From Anaerolineae bacterium (lineage in GTDB: Bacteria > Chloroflexota > Anaerolineae > B4-G1), in contig JAUWOI010000293.1 of the NCBI GenBank assembly GCA_030612185.1, positions 1 to 5,963 on the forward strand: a stretch of DNA of 5,963 nt, read 5' to 3'. Shown in pieces: positions 4,745-5,963 of this stretch. Numbering within the stretch: the first letter of the stretch is position 1; the number at the start of each line of letters is the position of its first letter. The notes beneath the pieces are model-generated. The model made no database searches, was not told the origin of the DNA, and worked only from the letters and a program-made list of their open reading frames with translations. The translations under genes were made by a program, and so were the position numbers.

Positions 4745-5923
4745 TTGGCAGCGATGAAGATTTTCAGGCTCATACCGCGCACCGCCTTCCACTTCGGCCA
4801 GCGGAGTGTGGGCGTGGAGGGGACGCAGGTCTTCTGCCACGCCGATACGCTTTTCTCGGCCTTGTGCCTGACCTTGCGGGAACTGGAGCCAGATGGCAGG
4901 GCCGCGCTCGACAGGTTTCTGGGGCGGTTCCCCAGGCAGGGCCACCCGACGGGGTTGCCACCTTTCCGTCTCACTTCGGCCTTTCCCTGCGCCGGGGATG
5001 TGCTCTTTTTTCCCAGGCCGCTGGTGCGGAGCAACCTGGAGTTGGGGAAGGGGCAAGAGCACGGTAAGACGCAAGATCACGGTAAGACGCTGAAAGGGGT
5101 GCAGTTCGTCTCCCAGGGTATTTTCACCGCCTGGCTAAACGGCCAGACTCTCGACGATTACCTGGAGGATGGCAACTTCCTGCACGGAGGGGACCTGTGG
5201 GTGACGCCCGCCGAACGGGAGATGCTGAAAGCCTTCCGTGACGAGGAGACGGGCAGGATTCGGTTCTGGAAGGTTGAAACGGTGCCCCGGGTGACGGTGG
5301 ATCGGGTGACCAACAGGTCGGCCGTCTACCAGGCGGGACGGGTGCGCTATCGGCGTGTCAAGTTGGAGGATGGCGAACTGCGTGCGGGGCTGTGGGTGCT
5401 GGTGGACTGGCCAGGCGGGGGGCCGGACGAGGCGCAGTTGAACTGGCTGGTGAATCTGTTCACCGTGTTGGGAGACAGCGGCATCGGGGGCGAGCGCAGC
5501 GCGGGTTACGGCCAGTTCGACCTGGAGGGTCCGGCTGACTTCGCCGGTTTCGATGTCGAAGGACTGGGTGAGCGCTGGCTGACGCTGGCCCCCTATCATC
5601 CCCCTCCCGAAGAGGTGGGCGAGGGGGGTGTGTTGGGCAAAGACTGCTCGTACACACTGCTCATCCGCCGTGGCTGGGTGGCTTCGCCGGAGGGGATGTC
5701 CTTCCGCCGGCCGCTGGTGCGGATGCTGGGCGAGGGCTCAGTGCTGCACCATCCGGTGGCCGGAGCGCGAGAGAATTACGGTGACCTGGCTGACGCGACG
5801 CCAGAGGTCATGGATCCGGCAAAAGGAGGCACAGGCCACAAAGTGTGGCGCTACGGCATCGCTTTCCCGGTGCCGGTGGGCATCCCCATTCCAGAAAAGA
5901 AAGATGAGGAGGTGGCGACATGA
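4745..5923 (+). CDS. csm4: Type III-A CRISPR-associated RAMP protein Csm4 (Cas5)
   Basis: Csm4 is the Cas5-type subunit that grips the 5' tag of the crRNA and docks Cas10 at the foot of the complex. Seen: KIFRLIPRTAFHFGQRSVG at the start, HADTLFSALC near 37-46, PRVTVDRVTNRSAVY in the middle, a RAMP glycine-rich loop GIGGERSAGYG (246-256), and FRRPLVRMLGEGSVL towards the C-terminus, all characteristic of Csm4. With TTG 4745 it has 392 residues, or 389 from ATG 4754. That is longer than the roughly 300 of the S. epidermidis protein. Residues 104-115 are an exact-period duplication (QEHGKT, QDHGKT) encoded by an 18-bp tandem repeat. It is separated from csm3 by a structured insertion but overlaps csm5 by 4 nt. 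The subunit call is firm and the exact start is uncertain. Confidence 0.93.
   Translation: MAAMKIFRLIPRTAFHFGQRSVGVEGTQVFCHADTLFSALCLTLRELEPDGRAALDRFLGRFPRQGHPTGLPPFRLTSAFPCAGDVLFFPRPLVRSNLELGKGQEHGKTQDHGKTLKGVQFVSQGIFTAWLNGQTLDDYLEDGNFLHGGDLWVTPAEREMLKAFRDEETGRIRFWKVETVPRVTVDRVTNRSAVYQAGRVRYRRVKLEDGELRAGLWVLVDWPGGGPDEAQLNWLVNLFTVLGDSGIGGERSAGYGQFDLEGPADFAGFDVEGLGERWLTLAPYHPPPEEVGEGGVLGKDCSYTLLIRRGWVASPEGMSFRRPLVRMLGEGSVLHHPVAGARENYGDLADATPEVMDPAKGGTGHKVWRYGIAFPVPVGIPIPEKKDEEVAT
5054..5089 (+). repeat. Two-copy 18-bp tandem repeat inside csm4
   Basis: The unit CAAGAGCACGGTAAGACG (5054-5071) is followed directly by a second copy at 5072-5089 that differs at one position (G5059 against T5077). 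Each copy adds six residues (Q-E/D-H-G-K-T) in frame, in a segment that is probably a surface loop. It looks like recent slippage duplication or a short interspersed repeat. Confidence 0.85.
5906..5912 (+). promoter_or_regulatory. Ribosome binding site for csm5 within the end of csm4
   Basis: GAGGAGG lies 7 nt before ATG 5920. It sits inside the last codons of csm4, and together with the ATGA overlap it indicates coupled translation of csm4 and csm5. Confidence 0.75.
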
Positions 5924-5963
5924 AGGATGTGAAATGGATGGCGCACATCGAGTTGTTGTCGCC
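5920..5963 (+). CDS. csm5: Type III-A CRISPR-associated RAMP protein Csm5, N-terminus only (cut by window end)
   Basis: ATG 5920 overlaps the csm4 stop (ATGA) and opens a frame to the window edge reading MKDVKWMAHIELLS. In Csm5 the strand ending LLSPVHIG is typical, and the last visible bases (CC) would fit a following Pro. Csm5 is the Cas7-like cap at the crRNA 3' end of the Csm complex, with roles in crRNA maturation. The call rests on 14 residues plus gene order (csm2-csm3-csm4-csm5 is the standard III-A order), so the context carries most of the weight. Confidence 0.8.
   Translation, partial: MKDVKWMAHIELLS

Overview
This window carries the proximal part of a type III-A (Csm) CRISPR-Cas effector operon, entirely on the + strand. 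It lies downstream of the 3' end of a HemW-type radical-SAM gene. The order is hemW (3' end), a repeat-bearing spacer with a strong sigma70-type promoter, a small unidentified ORF, cas10/csm1, csm2, csm3, a roughly 200-bp structured insertion, csm4, and the first 44 nt of csm5. No CRISPR array, cas6, cas1/cas2 or CARF-family effector gene is visible here. The host is probably a GC-rich bacterium. The interspersed palindromic repeats, frequent TTG/GTG starts and style of the Csm proteins are reminiscent of Chloroflexota (Anaerolineae-like), but that is an impression and not a demonstrated assignment.

Region by region: 2-415 encodes the C-terminal part of HemW and contains an in-frame 27-nt palindrome (141-167). 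416-535 is non-coding with a long imperfect inverted repeat (423-491). A near-consensus promoter (-35 TTGACC, 17-bp spacer, -10 TATACT) sits at 536-564. The transcript it would start has a leader of more than 300 nt before cas10. That leader contains a strong hairpin (625-666) and a small ORF (about 615-875) ending 13 nt before the cas10 start. The cas genes are tightly packed: 3 nt between cas10 and csm2, 20 nt between csm2 and csm3, and a 4-nt ATGA overlap between csm4 and csm5. The exception is 218 nt between csm3 and csm4, filled by GC-rich hairpins.

How the genes work together: Cas10 (Csm1) and Csm4 form the foot of the crRNA complex. Csm3 forms the backbone and cuts target RNA, and its expected catalytic Asp is present. 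Csm2 forms the inner small-subunit filament, and Csm5 caps the other end. Cas10 keeps the GGDD cyclase motif, so cyclic-oligoadenylate signalling is expected. Its N-terminal HD nuclease domain, however, looks collapsed: the HD dipeptide is lost and the domain is tens of residues short. The complex therefore probably relies on Csm3 RNA cleavage plus cOA signalling, and not on Cas10 DNase activity.

The most notable observations are the HD-deficient Cas10, a MITE-like insertion between csm3 and csm4 flanked by identical GGCTAG hexamers, the unidentified leader ORF and RNA hairpin between the operon promoter and cas10, and a palindromic element read in-frame through hemW.
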